Shown here piece after piece: positions 50,437-50,586 of a DNA stretch of 50,586 nt. Position 1 is the stretch's first letter. Each line of letters opens with the position of its first letter. The stretch is taken from positions 1 through 50,586 of the forward strand of contig NZ_NFKI01000024.1 in the NCBI RefSeq assembly GCF_002160305.1. Direction: 5' to 3'. This stretch comes from Pseudoflavonifractor sp. An184 (GTDB lineage: Bacteria; Bacillota; Clostridia; Oscillospirales; Oscillospiraceae). Under the pieces are notes generated by a model. It did no database searches and was not told where the DNA came from. It saw only the letters and a list, made by a program, of their open reading frames with translations. Made by a program: the position numbers and the translations under genes.

Positions 50437-50586
50437 CAGCTTGTCGAAAACCTCTGTTCAGATGAATCCGCCCGAGTGTTGGCGGGGGAGCTCGAGGGGG
50501 CGGCAGCCCGCCTCGAGTGGGATCGAATGCCCTGAATGCCTTGCAGAGCAAGGCGTTCAGCGAGCGCAGCGAGGACTTTTCCGCCG
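50437..50586. repeat. interspersed element, copy B (cut by the window edge)
   Basis: Starts CAGCTTGTCGAAAA directly after the T-run of the terminator at 50,404-50,436, and matches copy A (47,567 onward) with only scattered changes (for example GTATTGG to GTGTTGG, ATCAAATG to ATCGAATG). The end lies outside the window. Confidence 0.8.

Overview
The window looks like a chromosome segment of a fairly GC-rich Gram-positive anaerobe. The best guess is Clostridia, Oscillospirales (Flavonifractor/Pseudoflavonifractor-like). The basis is strong GGAGG ribosome binding sites with frequent TTG/GTG starts, a T-box leader, a class III (anaerobic) ribonucleotide reductase, and accessory genes typical of gut-clostridial integrative elements. 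The genus is an inference from gene content only.

Positions 1-20,190 are a mosaic accessory region. From left to right on the minus strand it holds: a four-gene cassette (AlkZ-related protein, Y-family polymerase, YolD-like partner, frameshifted membrane MORN protein) under a promoter carrying a LexA-type box; a zeta-like toxin with a small upstream partner; a metallophosphoesterase remnant abutting a large serine recombinase; a structured stretch without clear genes; an element-type sigma factor; and a secreted protein. A very AT-rich plus-strand pair (GtrA-like flippase, GT2 glycosyltransferase) is cut at about 10,690. There a 5.5 kb block begins: an AraC regulator, an ECF transporter (S, T and double ATPase), a second AraC and the start of an ABC exporter. 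The block stops at about 16,183 inside an integrative-element gene that is itself truncated. Five to six element genes (ArdA-like, DUF6103-like and others, minus strand) follow, then repeats and a tRNA-like T-arm.

Positions 20,300-50,586 are core chromosome. They contain five tRNA genes (Lys, Gln, His, Arg, Gly); a CNNM/CorC transporter behind a long leader with an intrinsic terminator; pyrB with a PyrI-like zinc tail; a lipoprotein; a self-regulated RHH protein; a T-box-controlled ilvB-ilvN-ilvB-ilvN-ilvC operon with two acetolactate synthases; an ECF sigma/anti-sigma pair; phosphoglucomutase; a MATE exporter; an amidase; an NhaC antiporter; metG; mnmA; nrdD-nrdG with a NrdR-like box; an AGCS amino acid symporter; and a PadR/membrane-protein pair.

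Three kinds of small repeats sit in the core part: GATAGGA-type palindromes inside two operons, REP-like hairpins between ilvN and ilvC, and a 221-bp element found twice, each time right after the T-tract of an intrinsic terminator. No single new defence or metabolic system stands out. The most novel-looking signals are RNA/DNA structures (7766-7922; the 22,320-22,505 leader), the terminator-targeting repeat, and the SOS cassette ending in a membrane MORN gene.
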